From CAIXZV01 sp963697365 (GTDB lineage: Bacteria; Chloroflexota; Limnocylindria; Limnocylindrales; CSP1-4), in NCBI GenBank assembly GCA_963697365.1, contig CAVONT010000003.1:171255-235254 (forward strand): a DNA stretch of 64,000 nucleotides, read 5' to 3'. The notes beneath the pieces are model-generated. The model made no database searches and had not been told where the DNA came from. It saw nothing but the letters and a program-made list of their open reading frames with translations. Shown piece by piece: positions 7,950-16,940 of this stretch (the stretch's first letter is position 1; every line of letters begins with the position of its first letter). The position numbers were made by a program, and so were the translations under genes.

Positions 7950-8951
7950 GCGGCCACCTCGTCGTCGAGATCGGCCGCGTCGGGCCTGTCGGCCTCGATG
8001 GCCGTCGCCGGCAGCAGGTCGAGGTCGCGCAGGATGCCGGCCAGGCGCTCGCGCGGTGCATCGGTCAGCGTGCAGGAGCGGCTGGCGGAGCGTGTCGGTC
8101 TCGAGCAGGCCCATCGCCACCATGCCGGCTTTCACCGGCACCGGGTTCGGGGCGCCCTGGAAGTTCGCGCGCAGCAGCGGCAGTAGGCGGTTGTGGATGC
8201 GCTGGGCCTCGGCGACATCGCCCGTCGTGCCATGCGCGGACGAGCGCGCTCATCTCGCCCGGGACCTGGTTCGACGCGACGGAGATCACGCCGTCGCCGC
8301 CCATCGCGAGGATCGCCAGGGTCGCCGCGTCGTCGCCCGAGAGGACGGCCACGTCGCGCGGGCGGTCGCGGCAGATGACCGCGAGCTGCTCGATGTTGGC
8401 GCTGGCCTCCTTGACGGCGATGACGTTGGGGTGCTCGGCGAGGCGCAGGAAGGTGTCGGCCTCCACGTTGGCGCCGGTCCGGCCGGGCACGTTGTACACG
8501 ATGATCGGCAGGCCGCCCTCGTCGGCGACGGCGCGGAAGTGGGCCTCGAGCATGCGCTGGTCGGGCTTGTTGTAGTAGGGCGTGACGATCAGCGCGGCAT
8601 CGGCGCCCAGTGGCCGCGGCCCGCTGGGTGGCCTCGATGGAGCTGCGGGTGTCGTTGGAACCGGTGCCCGCGATGACCGGGATCGCGATGGCGGGAGGGG
8701 CGGGCGGCCACTGTCTCGACGGCGATGCGGATGCAGGTGTCGCGCTCCTCGGCGGTGAGGGTGGGCGACTCGCCGGTGGTGCCCACCGGGACGAGGCCGT
8801 CGATGCCGGCCATCACCTGCCAGGCGGCAAGCCGGCGGTAGGCGTGCTCGTCGAGGGCGCCGTCGGACGTGAAGGGGGTGACGAGGGCGGTGAAGGCACC
8901 GCGGAGTGCCGGGGTGGTGCGGTGGGTGGTCTCGCGGTTGAGGGTGGTCAT
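7946..8951 (-). pseudogene. dapA: 4-hydroxy-tetrahydrodipicolinate synthase, several frameshifts
   Basis: Condenses pyruvate with aspartate semialdehyde, the first committed DAP step. Visible in order: GAFTALVTPFTSDGALDEHA, GIDGLVPVGTTGESPTLTAE (GTTGES loop), AIPVIAGTGSNDT in a second frame, LIVTPYYNKPDQRMLEAHF with GLPIIVYNVPGRTG in a third, NVIAVKEASANIEQL with the Schiff-base Lys in VKEAS, and LSGDDAATLAILAMGGDGVI. The C-terminal part (NPVPVKAGMVAMGLLETDTL, then RERLAGILRDLDLLPA) is in further frames. At least four indels, yet every catalytic motif is intact. ATG at 8951 follows AGGAGACC; the stop overlaps dapD. Confidence 0.9.
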
Positions 8952-9033
8952 CTCGGGGTCTCCTGGGGGTGTCAGCGGGTGGTCGGAGTGAATAGACGTC
9001 GTCGGTTATGCAGTCATCGGATGCATAGGCTGA

Positions 9034-9796
9034 TCAGGCCGGCACGGCCACCGGCGCGGCGACCAGGAGGTCGTCCACGACGGCATCGAAGGGGTGGAGA
9101 CCGGGCTCCCGGGTCTCGGCCATGAGCCAGCGGGCAGCCGCCAGCGCACCGTCGGCGTAGGCGGTCCGGTCCCGGGCGGTGAGCCGCAGCTCCACCGACT
9201 CGCCCGGCCCGTCGAAGGTCACGAGGTGGGTGCCGGGCGCGACGCCGGCGCGGATGCCGACGACCTCGAGGGCAGGGCGGGGGTCGTCTGCGTCGGACAC
9301 GTCCGGGCCGGACCAACGCGGGTCGGCGGCCACGATCCGGCGGGCCATCGTGCGGGCGGTGCCGGACGGGCGGTCGGCCTTGCCGCGACGATGCCACTCG
9401 ACGATGGACGGCTCGAAGCCGCCGGCGGCGCCGTACCAGGCGGCCGCCGTCTCGACGAGGCGGAGGAAGAGCGCGGCACCCAGGGCGAGGTTCGGGGCGA
9501 CGACCGCCGCGGCATCGTGCTCGAGGAGGAGCGAGCGGACACGCGGCAGGTCGCCGTCCCAGGCGGAGGTCCCGATCACGAACCGGCGGTTGCCGGCGGC
9601 GAGAGCGTGGGCGAGGTTGCCGGCGACGGACTCGCCGCGAGAGGTCTCGATGACGACGTCGGCGAGAGGGGCGGCGGCGCGGGTGCCGGTGGCGGTGGGG
9701 CGGCCGACGACACGTGGGCGCGGCCAGGCCGGCGGTCAGCGCGGCGGAGGCGATGGCGCCGCCGAGGCGGCCCGGTCCGTAGATGAGGAGGTGCAT
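9034..9796 (-). pseudogene. dapB: Dihydrodipicolinate reductase, one frameshift
   Basis: Reduces dihydrodipicolinate with NAD(P)H. The N-terminus LLIYGPGRLGGAIASAAL is the dinucleotide-binding Rossmann start (GPGRLG). After an indel near 9715 it continues RVVGRPTATGT, DVVIETS, IGTSAWDG, VAPNLALGAALFLRLVETAA, and FEPSIVEWHRRGKADRPSGT with the catalytic-type HRRGKADRPSGTA segment (family H-x-x-K-x-D-x-P-S-G-T-A). It ends LLVAAPVAVPA. First structural gene of the lysine operon. ATG at 9796 has AAAGGA about 10 bp upstream and follows the terminator/attenuator at 9843-9885. Confidence 0.9.
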
Positions 9797-9842
9797 GTCG
9801 GACGTCCTTTCGTCGTGGATGCCCCACGGCTCCGGAGGTCCG

Positions 9843-9885
9843 AAGAATCACAAAGGCCGCGGCACCGTTCGTGGTGTCCGCGGCC
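9843..9885 (-). terminator. Intrinsic terminator in the dap leader (candidate attenuator)
   Basis: On the minus strand GGCCGCGGACACC, a short loop, GGTGCCGCGGCC forms a strong hairpin (9885-9855), immediately followed by TTTGTGATTCTTCG. It lies between the Lys-rich leader ORF (9936-10019) and dapB (start 9796), inside the presumed transcript. A second hairpin, CCTCCG/CGGAGG, at 9895-9910 and a competing pairing of 9939-9945 with 9907-9913 (7 bp, one G-U) give alternative folds, as expected of ribosome-mediated attenuation. Confidence 0.72.
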
Positions 9886-9935
9886 CCTTCGTCGCCTCCG
9901 GTCCCGGAGGCTCAGGGTTCGTCGCTCGCGCGCCG

Positions 9936-10019
9936 TCAGAGCCCCAGGGCCCGAGTCTTCCGACTGGGCCGCCACGGCTTCTTCTTGGCGTCGAAGGCGA
10001 CGAGGTTGCGGTGCGTCAT
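9936..10019 (-). CDS. Candidate lysine leader peptide of the dap operon
   Basis: A 27-codon frame from ATG at 10019 to TGA at 9936-9938. It includes NLVAFDAKKKPWRPSRKTRA: three consecutive AAG lysine codons and a fourth nearby. It precedes the hairpins and terminator in front of dapB, the first gene of the lysine operon. A stalled ribosome at the KKK codons when lysyl-tRNA is scarce would be expected to favour antitermination, as in trp and leu leaders. A sigma70-like promoter (TTGCAC, 18 bp, CATACT) ends 9 bp before the ATG, so the transcript would be leaderless or nearly so. The function is inference from codon content and position. Confidence 0.65.
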   Translation of the reverse strand: MTHRNLVAFDAKKKPWRPSRKTRALGL

Positions 10020-10028
10020 TGCGGGCGC

Positions 10029-10058
10029 AGTATGCCGTCCTCGGCGCGAGATGTGCAA
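10029..10058 (-). promoter_or_regulatory. Predicted promoter of the dap leader/operon
   Basis: Minus-strand TTGCAC (10058-10053), 18 bp spacer, CATACT (10034-10029). The expected transcription start falls at about 10020-10023, within a few bases of the leader ATG at 10019. Confidence 0.5.
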
Positions 10059-10654
10059 ACATTTCATCGTGAGTAGGTTCTATGCATACGCGGTGACGGC
10101 ACGGGTGCCCTCCGACCTGGGCCCGGCCCGGCTGGCGGCGACGGCGGCCGGCGTGGTCGCGGTGGAGCTGCTGGGCTCGGACGAGGGCTTCGAGGGGGGC
10201 CTCGCGCACCGCGGCATCGTGGTGGACCGGCGCGGGGCCGGGCCGCAGGCAGACGCCCATCTCGCGGCGGCCGTCTCGGCGGTGGCCGCGCTGCTGGCCG
10301 GCGACCCGGCCGAGACGGACGCGATCCCCGTCGACCTCGGTGACCGGCCGGACTGGGACCGCCTCGTCCTGGGCGCGGTTCGCTCGATCCCGCGGGGAGC
10401 GACGGCCTCGTACGGGGAGGTCGCGCGACGCATCGGTCGGCCCGGGTGCGGCGCGGGCCGTGGGCGGCGCGGTGGGCCGCAACCCGGTGGGCCTGCTCAT
10501 TCCCTGCCACCGCGTCATCGCGGGCGACGGGACGCTGGGCGGCTACGGTGCGGCGGCGTGGGGCGGGATCGAGGCAGCGCTCGACCTCAAGGCCGCACTG
10601 CTGGCGCTCGAGGGGCTCACGGTCCGACGGACCCGCCGGGTGTCGCCGGGATGA
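10051..10654 (+). pseudogene. ogt: Methylated-DNA--protein-cysteine methyltransferase, one frameshift
   Basis: Repairs O6-alkylguanine by irreversible transfer to its own Cys. The N-terminal domain starts SRFYAYAVTARVPSDLGPAR; the C-terminal domain has VRSIPRGATASYGEVARRIG, GRNPVGLLIPCHRVIAGDG and LGGYGAAAWGG, with active-site Cys in PCHRV. An indel near 10440-10455 separates the two parts. The start is uncertain: ATG at 10051 or GTG at 10069; neither has a strong ribosome site. Divergent from the lysine operon. Confidence 0.88.
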
Positions 10655-10754
10655 CAGCGCAATTGCGGTCGCGGGGGGTTCCCATGTGGGCCATCCGGCC
10701 CTACAGTTGCAGGCATAACGGACCCCGATCAGGCGCCCGGCGCAGGAGATCCGC

Positions 10755-10976
10755 ATGACGGACCAGGACAAGGACCAGTTCTTCACATCACGACTGCCCG
10801 GGACCGGCGGTGACTTCATCGACTCCCAGGACGTCGAGGGCCACGCCATCCGGCGCGACGAGGACCAGACCATCCGCCGCGATGACGCCGAGACCGGCCT
10901 GTACAACCCGGGCCCGACCACCCAGGGCGAGATCATCTACCGGGGACCGCGCGACAACCCGCACGGCGATCGCTGA
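10755..10976 (+). CDS. Small hydrophilic protein, function unknown
   Basis: 73 residues, ATG at 10755 with AGGAG 7 bp upstream, so very likely expressed. Composition is highly charged and Gly/Pro-rich, with no hydrophobic core and an internal repeat around AIRRDEDQTIRRDDAETG (IRRD twice). Probably largely disordered. No family recognised. It is followed by a strong terminator. Confidence 0.6.
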   Translation: MTDQDKDQFFTSRLPGTGGDFIDSQDVEGHAIRRDEDQTIRRDDAETGLYNPGPTTQGEIIYRGPRDNPHGDR

Positions 10977-10992
10977 CTCTCCTCCCAGCGAG

Positions 10993-11025
10993 CGCACGGC
11001 CGGCCCGAAAGGGCCGGCCGACGTG
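10993..11025. terminator. Bidirectional hairpin between convergent genes
   Basis: CGGCCGGCCC, loop GAAA, GGGCCGGCCG is a perfect 10-bp stem with a GNRA loop. It lies between the small protein gene ending at 10976 and the convergent subtilisin gene ending at 11029. No clear U-tract. Confidence 0.7.
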
Positions 11026-11028
11026 CGT

Positions 11029-11841
11029 CTAGCGGGCGTTGTCGGCGGTCGCGGCGAGCAGCGTCTTGACCTCGAACGGGCTGATCCCCGGGTGCGCTGA
11101 CCGGATCCGGGCCGCCAGGCCGGCGATGTGGGGCGCGGCGAAGCTGTTGCCGGTGACCTCCATCCGCGTGCCGCCTCGCCACGCGACATCGACGTTCACG
11201 CCGTGGGCCCCGAACTCCACCGGCGGCGAGGGGTTGTAGAACCACGCATCGGCCGTGGCGGCGTCGTGGGCCGCAACCGACAGGACAGCGGCGAAGAGCG
11301 ACGGGTACGAGGCCGCGACCACGTTGTTCGCAGCCGCCACGAGGAGCACCCCCCGGAAGTACGCCTCGTCGGCGAGCTCATGGAGGGTCCCGAAGAACGC
11401 CTCGGAGCGGGACGAGAGCGAGAGGTTGACCACCGACGCGCCCGACGCCTCGATCGCCCACTGGATCCCGGCTGCGAAGGCGCCGCCGTTGCCGCGGTTG
11501 TCAGGCCCGAGGACGCGGATCGAGACGAGCTCCGCCTCGGGTGCGAGGGCGTGGACGATGCCCGCGCAGGCGGTGCCGTGCCCGACCACGTCGACGGGCT
11601 CGGCGGGGACCACGTCCCAGGCCTCACCCCGCCGCTCCACGGCGACCGACGCCACGAGGCGGCCCCCCAGCGCCGGGTGCGAGCCCTCGATGCCGGAGTC
11701 GACGACGGCGACGCGGACACCGCGTCCAGTGCCATCGCCGAAGGCCCACGCCCGGTCCACGCGCCCCCACGGCCCGTGACGCTCGAGCGACGCCCGGCGC
11801 GCGGCGGCGAACGGCTCGCTCCACGCGGGAAGGTCGGTCAC
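11029..11841 (-). CDS. Subtilisin-like serine protease (S8) without signal peptide
   Basis: 270 residues, GTG at 11841 overlapping the stop of the GAF gene (GTGA). The catalytic triad is complete: Asp in VRVAVVDSGIEGSHP, His in DVVGHGTACAGIVHA, Ser in VTGNSFAAPHIAGLA, plus the oxyanion Asn in LLVAAANNVV. There is no signal peptide, propeptide or transmembrane segment, so it should act in the cytoplasm or need a non-classical route. Translational coupling to a GAF-domain protein suggests that a small-molecule or redox signal controls its activity or target choice. That functional link is inference. Confidence 0.93.
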   Translation of the reverse strand: MTDLPAWSEPFAAARRASLERHGPWGRVDRAWAFGDGTGRGVRVAVVDSGIEGSHPALGGRLVASVAVERRGEAWDVVPAEPVDVVGHGTACAGIVHALAPEAELVSIRVLGPDNRGNGGAFAAGIQWAIEASGASVVNLSLSSRSEAFFGTLHELADEAYFRGVLLVAAANNVVAASYPSLFAAVLSVAAHDAATADAWFYNPSPPVEFGAHGVNVDVAWRGGTRMEVTGNSFAAPHIAGLAARIRSAHPGISPFEVKTLLAATADNAR

Positions 11842-12651
11842 CGCCGGAACGAGCGGTGCGGCGGGCGGGCAGCCCGGCGCGCGAGCGCGTCGAGGATCTC
11901 GACGACCAGGTCCACCTGGTCTGGGGCAGCGTTGCGCGCTCGCGCGACGGCATCGGCCAGCGCCCACAGGCGCTCGCCCTCCTCGCCGTCAAGCGCGACG
12001 GTGGCTTCGGCCACGGCAGCCTCGAGTGCCGCGGCATCGGCATCCGGGTCCTCGGCAAGCCGCATGAGCGTGCGCCGCAGCAGCTCCGTCGCGTCACGTT
12101 CCACGCGGCTGGCCCGGATCGCGACGGTCGCCTGGCGCGCGAGCAGCGATCGCCAGGTCCAGCTCGCGCAGCCCGAACCCGCCGTCGCCACGCCGGTCGA
12201 GCACCTCGAGCACGCCGATCGAGCCCGCGTCGTCCACCAGGGGCACGGCGAGGATCGAGCGCGGGACGTAGCCCGTCGCCTCGGCGACGGAGCGGTCGAA
12301 GCGCGGGTCGGCGGTCACATCGCTCACCGCGAGGGGCTGCCCGGTCGTGAACGCGTAGCCGGCGATGCCCTCGGACGACGGGATGGCGAGCCCGACGGCG
12401 CCCGCTGCCGCGGGACCTGCCGCGACGCGGATGACGAGCCTGTCGGTCGCGCTGTCGTGGAGCAGGATCGATGCTGCCTCGGCGTCGAACAGCGTGACGG
12501 TGGTCTCGGCCACGGCGCGGAGGACCGCCTCGCCCCCAGCGGGCTCGAGCCGGCCCGCGGCGGCGGCTCGGGCAGCCACGGCCTCGAGGGCCGCAAGGAC
12601 CACCTCGCCCCGGTCCCCGGGCATCGCCGTGCCCGTGCGTTCATCGACCAC
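11838..12651 (-). pseudogene. GAF-domain protein, one frameshift
   Basis: GTG at 12651 has GGAGG 6 bp upstream, which decides the start. A helix (VVLAALEAVAARAAAAGRLE) leads into a GAF domain: AVAETTVTLFDAEAASILLH, VGLAIPSSEGIAGYAFTTGQ, VSDVTADPRFDRSVAEATGY, RSILAVPLVDDAGSIGVLEV. After an indel near 12140 a helical tail follows (ERDATELLRRTLMRLAEDPD, VDLVVEILDALARRA). GAF domains bind cyclic nucleotides, haem or other small ligands; the ligand is not readable here. It is co-translated with the downstream cytoplasmic subtilisin. Confidence 0.82.
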
Positions 12652-12815
12652 CGTCAGCCTCCACCGTGCGACAAGGCAGTCATCGTAGCGACCCACTCCC
12701 CTACACTCACGCCCAATCCCGCGCCTCGGGTTCGACGCTGGCGCATCGGCGGGATCGCGTGGACGAGGAGCACGATGCAGCAGCAGCACGGCCCGGCGCG
12801 TGGGCGGGGGCACGC

Positions 12816-14636
12816 ATGAGCGAGACGGCGGCGGCGCCCGCAACGGTCTCCGCGTTCGCGGTCTTCCGCCGGCGCGACTTCGTCCTGATGTGGCTTGCCC
12901 AGCTGGTCTCGACCGCCGGGTCCGCCCTGACCGATCTCGCGGCGGGCATCTACGTCTACTCCATCACCGGGTCCGCGCTGGCCGTCGGGTTGACGCTGAT
13001 GGCCACGGCGGTGCCGAGCCTGGTGGTCGGCCTGATCGCCGGCGTCTTCGTGGACCGCCACGACCGGCGCAAGGTCATGATCGCCAGCAACCTCGGCCAG
13101 GCCGTGGTCGTCGCGACCATCCCGTTCCTGATCGGGGGCCCGATCTGGCCGTTGTACGTCGCGCTCCTGCTCAACGCGGGCGTCAAGCAGTTCTTCGACC
13201 CCGCGTACGACGCGCTCATCCCCGAGCTCGCGACCGACGAGGAGCTCACCGCGGCCAATGCGTTCCTCCAGATCGCGTCCTTCGGCTCCACCGCCATCGG
13301 CTTCGCGGGCGCCGGGCTGCTTGCCGCAATCGACATCCGGCTCGCCTTCGTCATCGACGCCCTCACCTTCGTCTTCTCGGCGGCCTGCATCGCCCTCATG
13401 AAGGTCAAGAGCTCCCTCGACGTGCCCGAGGAGGCCGCCTCCGTGCGCCTGGTGATCACCAACCTCAAGGAGGGCATCCGGACGATCTTCAACACGCCCA
13501 CGATCCGCTCGCTGTTCCTGCTGGGCGCGCCGGTCTTCTTCGCGTTCGGCCTGTGGAACGTCCTGCTCCTGCCGATGGCGATCGAGGTCCTCGGCGGGAC
13601 GGAGTTCGAGTACGGCATCCAGGAGGGCGTCACGTCCATCGGCTTCGTGGTGGGCTCGCTGTTCATGGCGAAATACGCACCGAGGCTGCCACTCGGCACG
13701 TGGATCTTCGTCGGCTGCGTGGGCATGGGCGTCACCGGGATCCTGTACGGGATGGCCACCAGCATCTGGATCGGCATCGTCTGGGTGGCCCTGAGCGGCT
13801 TCTTCAACTCGCCCTCGGCCGTCGCCCGGTCCACCCTGCTCCAGCGCGCGACACCCCGCGAGATGCGTGGTCGCGTCTTCTCCGCCCTGTACGTCATGCG
13901 TGACGTGATCTTCCTGCTCGGCATGGCCGGAGCCGGCCTCGCGGACGTGCTGCCGGTGCGGGACATGATCATCTTCGCGTCGAGCATCCTGGTCGTGGTC
14001 GGCGTCGTCGCGCTCGTCGCCCCCGGGATCGGACGACCGGCAGCCGAATGGCGACGCGGTCTTGTCGCCCTGCGCGCGGCCCGGACCGGAGCCGTGGGGA
14101 CCGTGCGGGCTGCCACGCTCGCCGACTTCGAGATCCTCACCGGGCGCCTGGCGACCTTCACACGTCTGACCCCGTCCCAGCGCTCCGCGTTCCTCAAGGA
14201 CGCCATCGTGCGCGACGTGCCCGAAGGCGGCCGCATCGTGACGGTGGGCGAGATGGCGACCTCGGCCTACTTCATCCTCGAGGGCGAGGCGGCGGCCGGC
14301 GTGCCCGAGGAGGACGGCGGCTACCGGGTCCTGCGGACGATGGCCGCGGGCGACTTCTTCGGCGAGATCGCGGCCCTGACCGGGTCGCCGCGGACGGCCG
14401 ACGTCGTCTCGGTCGAGGCGAGCTCGCTGCTGGAGGTGCCGGCGACGGCCCTGCGCGCGATCATGGAGAACCCCGACGTCAACAAGCTGCTGCTCGACAC
14501 GCTGAGCGAGCGCCTGAGCCGCACGAACAACCCGGACCTGCCGCGCCTGGCGACGATGGACCAGGCCGCGCTGCGGGACCTGCGGACGGTGCAGCCGACG
14601 GTGGAGGCACTGCCGAGGGCGTACGCGGAGAGCTGA
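12816..14636 (+). CDS. MFS transporter fused to a C-terminal cyclic-nucleotide-binding domain
   Basis: 606 residues, intact. The N-terminal 12-helix MFS (EntS-like, FRRRDFVLMWLAQLVSTAGS; loop motif DRHDRRKVMIASN) spans about residues 10-410. A linker leads to a cNMP-binding (CAP_ED) domain at about 450-570: VPEGGRIVTVGEMATSAYFI, LEGEAAAGV, MAAGDFFGEIAALTGSPRTA (the GE-x2-ALtgspRtA phosphate-binding cassette) and VSVEASSLLEVPATAL. Export or uptake may therefore be gated by cAMP or cGMP, or the domain may be structural. The cyclase-like protein at 22-26 kb could supply the ligand. Substrate unknown. Confidence 0.9.
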   Translation: MSETAAAPATVSAFAVFRRRDFVLMWLAQLVSTAGSALTDLAAGIYVYSITGSALAVGLTLMATAVPSLVVGLIAGVFVDRHDRRKVMIASNLGQAVVVATIPFLIGGPIWPLYVALLLNAGVKQFFDPAYDALIPELATDEELTAANAFLQIASFGSTAIGFAGAGLLAAIDIRLAFVIDALTFVFSAACIALMKVKSSLDVPEEAASVRLVITNLKEGIRTIFNTPTIRSLFLLGAPVFFAFGLWNVLLLPMAIEVLGGTEFEYGIQEGVTSIGFVVGSLFMAKYAPRLPLGTWIFVGCVGMGVTGILYGMATSIWIGIVWVALSGFFNSPSAVARSTLLQRATPREMRGRVFSALYVMRDVIFLLGMAGAGLADVLPVRDMIIFASSILVVVGVVALVAPGIGRPAAEWRRGLVALRAARTGAVGTVRAATLADFEILTGRLATFTRLTPSQRSAFLKDAIVRDVPEGGRIVTVGEMATSAYFILEGEAAAGVPEEDGGYRVLRTMAAGDFFGEIAALTGSPRTADVVSVEASSLLEVPATALRAIMENPDVNKLLLDTLSERLSRTNNPDLPRLATMDQAALRDLRTVQPTVEALPRAYAES

Positions 14637-14730
14637 GGGAACGCCGCGGGCGCCTGGCCGGCGGCGCCGGGCGGTGTCGTGCGGGAGGCGCCGACGGAGG
14701 CCACGTCCGCTGGGCGAAAGGGACGTGAGA

Positions 14731-14762
14731 AGGCCCGGCCCCCGCGACGGGGAGCCGGGCCT
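14731..14762. terminator. Hairpin between convergent genes
   Basis: AGGCCCGGC, then a GC-rich inner stem CCCC/GGGG, then GCCGGGCCT. It lies between the MFS gene ending at 14636 and the giant gene ending at 14776; likely bidirectional. Confidence 0.65.
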
Positions 14763-15727
14763 GGTTCAGCAGCTGCTAGCGGTTGCCGGGCGGAGCGCTG
14801 ATGTCGGCGTTGACGGACGGGTCGCCGACCGGTGCGATCAAGGCCATCGTGGTCGGGACGCCCGTGCCGGTCTGCCCGATCGTGCTGCCGGCGGCAACCT
14901 TGTAGGCAGTCGTCTTGCCGCCGGAGGTGCTGTAGACGGTGAGCCCGAACTTGTCGTTGGCGCCACCGGTGGCGGCATCATAGGCGTCGTAGCGGAACGT
15001 CAGGTTGGTGCTCGGGGCGAGGGTGTAGGGCGCCGCTGTGATCGCGTCGAGGTACTGGATCGTGACCTTGCCGATGGCCGTGCCGGTGATCGGCAAGGTC
15101 GACGACTGCGTGGTCGATGCGGACGTCAGCGACGTTGACCGGACCACCACGTCCACGTCCCGGCACGTGCTGCTGAGCGGGCCGCACGTGATGAGGTTGC
15201 TCGCTGTGCTCGTTGAGGTGTTGATCCGGATCCGGTAGCTGTAGGCGAAGTTGCCGACTGCCGAGCCTTTCGCCTTCTTGATGTTGAAGCCGAAGTAGCC
15301 GCGGGCGTCGTTGGCGGTGCTGTCCCGCTGGGGGTTCAGGTTGCCGCCACCGACCACGTACGTCGAGCTGCCTGGGTGGATGGCGAATGCGGCCACCGTG
15401 CGCTGGGCGGTGTAGTTGCCGCTGGCCGACAGGTCGACGGTGACGATGTAGGCGTCATCGGCGAGGGATGGCCCCGCAATGGTGGCGACACCGGCCGTGG
15501 AGACCGGAGCCGTGAACGGACCCCACAACGGCGTGGCAGAGCATGTCGATCCGCACCCGGCCAAGAACACCCTGAAGGTCGCGGTCACCGGGGTCGTCGC
15601 GAAGTCTGGGGTGGGTCCAGCCGCCCCGCTGGCGAGCATGCTGGACACGCTCACCCGGAAGGTCGGGGAGGTCCCGGACGGGACAAACCAGTCGCCGATA
15701 TAGGTGCTCCGCAGGTACGCACTGGCG

Positions 15728-16940
15728 ATCGAGAAGGACTGGGTAACCGACGGAGCGGCGAGGTAGTTGGCGTTGCCGGCCTGGTCGGCCGTGATGGTGC
15801 ACGAGCCCGCACCGGTGATCGTGACGGTGCTGCCGGACACGGTGCAGTTCCCGGTGGCCGAGAAGGTGACCGCGAGCCCGGAGCTGGCCGTGGCGCTGAC
15901 CGTGAACGGCGCGTCGCCGAAGGCCTTGCCGGCGAGCGGGCCGAACGCGATCGTCTGGCTCAGCTGGGCGATCGCGAAGGTCTGGGGAACCGACGGCGCA
16001 GCGAGGTAGTTGCCGTTGCCGGCCTGGTCGGCCGTGATGGTGCACGAGCCCGCGCCGGTGATCGTGACGGTGCTGCCGGAGACGGTGCAGTTCCCGGAGG
16101 CCGAGAAGCTGACCGGCAGGCCGGAGCTGGCCGTGGCGCTCACGGTGAACGGCGCGTCGCCGAAGGTCTTGCTGGCCAGCGGACCGAACGTGATCGTCTG
16201 GCTCGCCTTGGTGATGGTGAACGACTGGGACACCGGGGTGGCGGCGTAGTCCGCGTTGGTGAGCGTCGCCGTGACCGAGTAGGTCCCAGCCGCGGTCGGC
16301 GCCGTTGCTGTCGGGCCGTAGGTCGTGCTGCCGGTGCCACCGTAACTGAGGCCCACGCCGGGCTCAAGGCCGACCGGGTTCGTGGCCACGATCGGGTTCT
16401 TGGGGCTGCCGTCATACGCCTGGGTCAGGTTGGACAGGGTGATCGTGGCCGTCGCCTTGGCGATCGAGAAGGACTGGGGAACCGACGGAGCGGCGAGGTA
16501 GTTGGCGTTGCCGGCCTGGTCGGCCGTGATGGTGCACGAGCCCGCACCGGTGATCGTGACGGTGCTGCCGGACACGGTGCAGTTCCCGGTGGCCGAGAAG
16601 CTGACCGGCAGGCCGGAGCTGGCCGTGGCGCTCACGGTGAACGGCGCGTCGCCGAAGGTCTTGCCGGCGAGCGGACCGAACGCGATCGTCTGGCTCGCTG
16701 GGCGATCGCGAAGGTCTGGGGAACATCCGGGGCCGCCGCATAGACGGCATTCCCGCCCTGCGAGGCGGTGACCGAGCAGGAGCCCGCGCCGGTGATCGTG
16801 ACGGTGCTGGCGGAGACGGTGCAGTTCCCGGAGGCCGAGAAGTGCTGACCGGCAGGCCGGAGCTGGCCGTGGCGCTCACGGTGAACGGCGCGTCGCCGAA
16901 GGTCTTGCTGGCCAGCGGACCGAACGTGATCGTCTGGCTG
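15728..16940 (-). repeat. Tandem Ig-like (MBG-type) domain repeats
   Basis: Near-identical units of about 230-240 bp at roughly 15728-15965, 15978-16204, 16468-16693 and 16711-16935. Each encodes QTITFGPLASKTFGDAPFTV, then ATASSGLPVSFSA, GNCTVSGSTVTITGAGSCTI, and TADQAGNANYLAAPSV. A canonical MBG unit (QAYDGSPKNPIVATNPVG) lies between copies 2 and 3. The third and fourth copies adjoin an indel near 16700. High nucleotide identity suggests recent duplication or homogenisation and also makes assembly collapse possible. Confidence 0.85.

Noticed and set aside
6291..8186. Plus-strand open frame spanning dapA, dapD and lysA
   Set aside because: Composition is low-complexity Arg/Ala/Pro and no motif is found; the opposite strand encodes recognisable DAP enzymes.
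9843..9910. L-box lysine riboswitch in the dap leader
   Set aside because: No five-helix aptamer core or conserved L-box elements could be recognised; leader-peptide attenuation fits the visible ORF and terminator better.
11128..12819. Plus-strand frame opposite the GAF and subtilisin genes
   Set aside because: No domain or start signal; the minus strand has complete catalytic and GAF motifs and a GGAGG-defined start.
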